Source: Actinophytocola sp. (lineage in GTDB: Bacteria; Actinomycetota; Actinomycetes; Mycobacteriales; Pseudonocardiaceae). From it: a DNA stretch of 32,372 nt. Below, one piece after another: positions 30,688 to 32,372 of the stretch (the stretch's first letter is position 1; each line of letters begins with the position of its first letter). The notes beneath the pieces are model-generated. The model searched no databases and was not told the DNA's origin. It worked only from the letters and a program-made list of their open reading frames with translations. Where the stretch lies: assembly GCA_009377475.1 (NCBI GenBank), contig WHTY01000058.1, forward strand, positions 1-32,372. Reading direction: 5' to 3'. Both the position numbers and the translations under genes were made by a program.

Positions 30688-31053
30688 TCAGGCCGACTGT
30701 CCGGCGGCGCGCAATCGCGCGCCCGCTCTCGTACGCTCGGCCTCGTCTTCAGCTGACATCGCCGCCTTGGCCGCCGCTATGTCGATCTCGTCGCCGAGCT
30801 CAGCGCTCTCCGCGAGCACGCTCACCGCGTCGGCGGTGACGGCGAGGAAGCCACCGTGGACCGCGGCACCGACATGCTCCCCGTCGGTCGTCGTGATCAT
30901 CACGACCCCGCCCTCGACGAGCTGGCCAAGCACGCGCTCGTGACCCGGCATGATGCCGATCTCGCCCTCCATGGTCTGCGCGACCACAAACGTCGCCTTG
31001 CCCGACCACAGCCTGCGCTCGACGGCGACAAGCTCGACGGTCATCTCAGCCAC
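30688..31053 (-). CDS. atpC: F0F1 ATP synthase epsilon subunit
   Basis: 121 residues. The N-terminal beta-sandwich is typical (MTVELVAVERRLWSGKATFVVAQTMEGEIGIMPGHE in parts, VHGGFLAVTADAVSVLAE), followed by a C-terminal two-helix region (IDIAAAKAAMSAEDEAERTRAGARLRAAG). It joins gamma in the rotor stalk and can inhibit ATP hydrolysis. The start is GTG 31053 with AGGAG about eight bases upstream. It is separated from atpD by an unusually long gap of 241 bases with hairpins. Confidence 0.95.
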   Translation of the reverse strand: MAEMTVELVAVERRLWSGKATFVVAQTMEGEIGIMPGHERVLGQLVEGGVVMITTTDGEHVGAAVHGGFLAVTADAVSVLAESAELGDEIDIAAAKAAMSAEDEAERTRAGARLRAAGQSA

Positions 31054-31154
31054 GTGGTTGCTCCTTTGCCGTGCAACTACCGGATCTTCAGTCTAGTTCC
31101 CCCACGTGTGCCACCGGGAGGGGCACACCCCTTGCGTGACGCTCGCCGGTACAC

Positions 31155-31188
31155 GTGGTGGGCCCGCCTCTCGCAGCGGACCCACCAC
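31155..31188 (-). terminator. 13-position hairpin in the atpD-atpC gap
   Basis: GTGGTGGGCCCGC (31155-31167) pairs with GCGGACCCACCAC (31176-31188), one non-Watson-Crick position, loop CTCTCGCA. It lies about 100 bases before the atpC start. It may modulate read-through into atpC. Confidence 0.55.
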
Positions 31189-31218
31189 CTGCCAAGCCAG
31201 CCCCGCACCGGGGGGTAT

Positions 31219-31290
31219 GCGGGGGCGACGCCGGAACACCAGCCCCCGCAGGTTTTTGCACCCGGGGGTATGCGGGGGCGGAGCCCCCGC
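31219..31290 (-). terminator. two GC hairpins sharing a direct repeat, downstream of atpD
   Basis: GCGGGGGC (31272-31279), loop GGA and GCCCCCGC (31283-31290) begin four bases past the atpD stop. A second pair with the same arms spans 31219-31249 around a longer loop. Both are preceded on the plus strand by the same GGGGGTATGC, so this is a duplicated element of about 20 bases. A T-run (31253-31257) exists only on the plus strand. Confidence 0.55.
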
Positions 31291-31294
31291 AAGG

Positions 31295-32372
31295 TCACTT
31301 GCCGGTGATCTCGCGGTACTTCTTCTCGAGGTCGTCAAGGCCACCGATGCCGAGGAACGCCTGCTCCGGGTAGTGGTCGAAGTCGCCCTTGGCGATCTTG
31401 TCGAACGCCTCGACGGTCTCCGCCAGCGGCACGGTCGAGCCAGGCTGGCCGGTGAAGACCTCGGCGACCAGCATGTTCTGCGACAGGTACCGCTCGATGC
31501 GACGCGCCCGGTTGACCGTCATCTTGTCCTCTTCGGACAGCTCGTCCATACCGAGAATCGCGATGATGTCCTGCAGCTCCTTGTATTTCTGCAGGATCCG
31601 GATGACCTCGGAGGCGACCCGGTAGTGCTCCTCGCCGACGATGCCAGGCTCGAGGATCGTCGACGACGACGTCAGCGGGTCGACCGCGGGGAAGATGCCC
31701 TTCTGGAACACACCACGCGACAGCTCGGTGGTGGCGTCAAGGTGGGCGAACGTGGTCGCGGGCGCCGGGTCGGTGTAGTCGTCGGCAGGCACGTAGATCG
31801 CCTGCATCGAGGTGATCGACCGGCCCTTGGTCGAGGTGATCCGCTCCTGCAGCGTACCCATCTCGTCGGCGAGGGTCGGCTGGTAACCGACCGCCGACGG
31901 CATACGGCCGAGCAGCGTGGAGACTTCCTGGCCCGCCTGGGTGAAGCGGAAGATGTTGTCGATGAACAGCAGCACGTCCTGGTTCTGCTCATCGCGGAAG
32001 TACTCCGCCATGGTCAGCGCGGACAGCGCGACCCGCATACGGGTACCCGGCGGCTCGTCCATCTGACCGAACACCAGCGCGGTGTCGTTGATGGTGCCGT
32101 CTTCACCGAGCTCGAGGAACAGGTCGGTGCCCTCACGGGTGCGCTCACCGACACCGGCGAACACCGAGGTACCACCGAAGTTCTTGGCGACACGGGTGAT
32201 CATCTCCTTGATGAGCACCGTCTTGCCGACGCCGGCGCCACCGAACAGGCCGATCTTGCCACCCTGCACGTACGGGGTGAGCAGGTCGATGACCTTCAGA
32301 CCGGTCTCAAGCACCTGCGTCCTGCCCTCGAGCTGGTCGAATGCCGGTGGCTTGCGGTGGATGCCCCAGCGC
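31295..32372 (-). CDS. atpD: F0F1 ATP synthase beta subunit (5' part outside window)
   Basis: The frame is open to the right edge, so the first residues are missing. The visible 358 or so residues begin RWGIHRKPPAFDQLEGRTQV. They include Walker A (GGAGVGKTVL), the catalytic-Glu segment VGERTREGTDL, Walker B (DVLLFIDNIFRFTQAG), the ATP-site YVPADDYTDPAPATTFAHLD and the C-terminal DELSEEDKMTVNRARRIERYLSQ in parts. It is the catalytic subunit of the proton-driven ATP synthase. The stop at 31295 is followed by hairpins and then atpC. Confidence 0.98.
   Translation of the reverse strand, partial: RWGIHRKPPAFDQLEGRTQVLETGLKVIDLLTPYVQGGKIGLFGGAGVGKTVLIKEMITRVAKNFGGTSVFAGVGERTREGTDLFLELGEDGTINDTALVFGQMDEPPGTRMRVALSALTMAEYFRDEQNQDVLLFIDNIFRFTQAGQEVSTLLGRMPSAVGYQPTLADEMGTLQERITSTKGRSITSMQAIYVPADDYTDPAPATTFAHLDATTELSRGVFQKGIFPAVDPLTSSSTILEPGIVGEEHYRVASEVIRILQKYKELQDIIAILGMDELSEEDKMTVNRARRIERYLSQNMLVAEVFTGQPGSTVPLAETVEAFDKIAKGDFDHYPEQAFLGIGGLDDLEKKYREITGK

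Overview
The window is GC-rich DNA of an actinomycete, most likely a member of the Pseudonocardiaceae (Amycolatopsis/Saccharopolyspora type). Evidence for this: strong third-position GC, frequent GTG starts, NucS-type mismatch repair, an actinobacterial MurA with Asp at the active-site Cys position, DUF2550 beside atpC, a PduO-type adenosyltransferase beside murA, and a DUF222/HNH (13E12-type) protein. The order atpD-atpC-DUF2550 ... PduO-murA ... nucS resembles, from memory, the atp-to-nucS stretch of mycobacteria read backwards. The backbone is therefore conserved housekeeping DNA into which accessory genes have been placed.

Layout. 1-5760: phosphodiesterase-type alkaline phosphatase homologue, FmdB zinc ribbon, double ABM-like protein, a tandem-fused 3-hydroxyacyl-CoA dehydrogenase, a 23-residue peptide with eight cysteines that is easily missed, and nucS. 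5780-9790: Nudix hydrolase, a truncated GlxA/PfpI-type regulator, a membrane/PPOX fusion protein, an enoyl-CoA hydratase relative, a small protein and a hot-dog-like protein. 9827-14545: a catabolic cluster with two creatinase-fold M24 proteins resembling ectoine hydrolase (EutD/DoeA), a LysR regulator and a mandelate-racemase-type enolase-superfamily enzyme. 14600-16640: a lower-GC islet with an XRE regulator, two small secreted proteins of equal length and a doubtful ORF. 16685-20321: ehuBCDA, an ectoine/hydroxyectoine-type ABC importer. 20349-22367: MeaA/ethylmalonyl-CoA mutase. 22562-25875: LysE exporter, a frameshifted metalloprotease gene and its small partner. 25901-27923: murA and the cobalamin adenosyltransferase. 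28031-29398: a DUF222/HNH gene with a LexA-like box in its promoter, an upstream 21-bp-period repeat array and a duplicated 3' end. 29666-32372: lipoprotein, DUF2550, atpC and the 5'-incomplete atpD.

How genes may work together. The Ehu importer and the EutD-like/enolase/LysR cluster probably form one uptake-and-breakdown unit for ectoine or a related cyclic amidine or N-acyl amino acid. No EutE deacetylase or EutB/EutC is in view, so the downstream chemistry would be different or encoded elsewhere. The adenosyltransferase can supply adenosylcobalamin for the MeaA mutase. The islet at 14600-16640 separates the catabolic cluster from its presumed transporter and looks like a later insertion.

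No tRNA, rRNA, CRISPR array or transposase was seen. All family assignments are from reading the translated sequence, without database searches.
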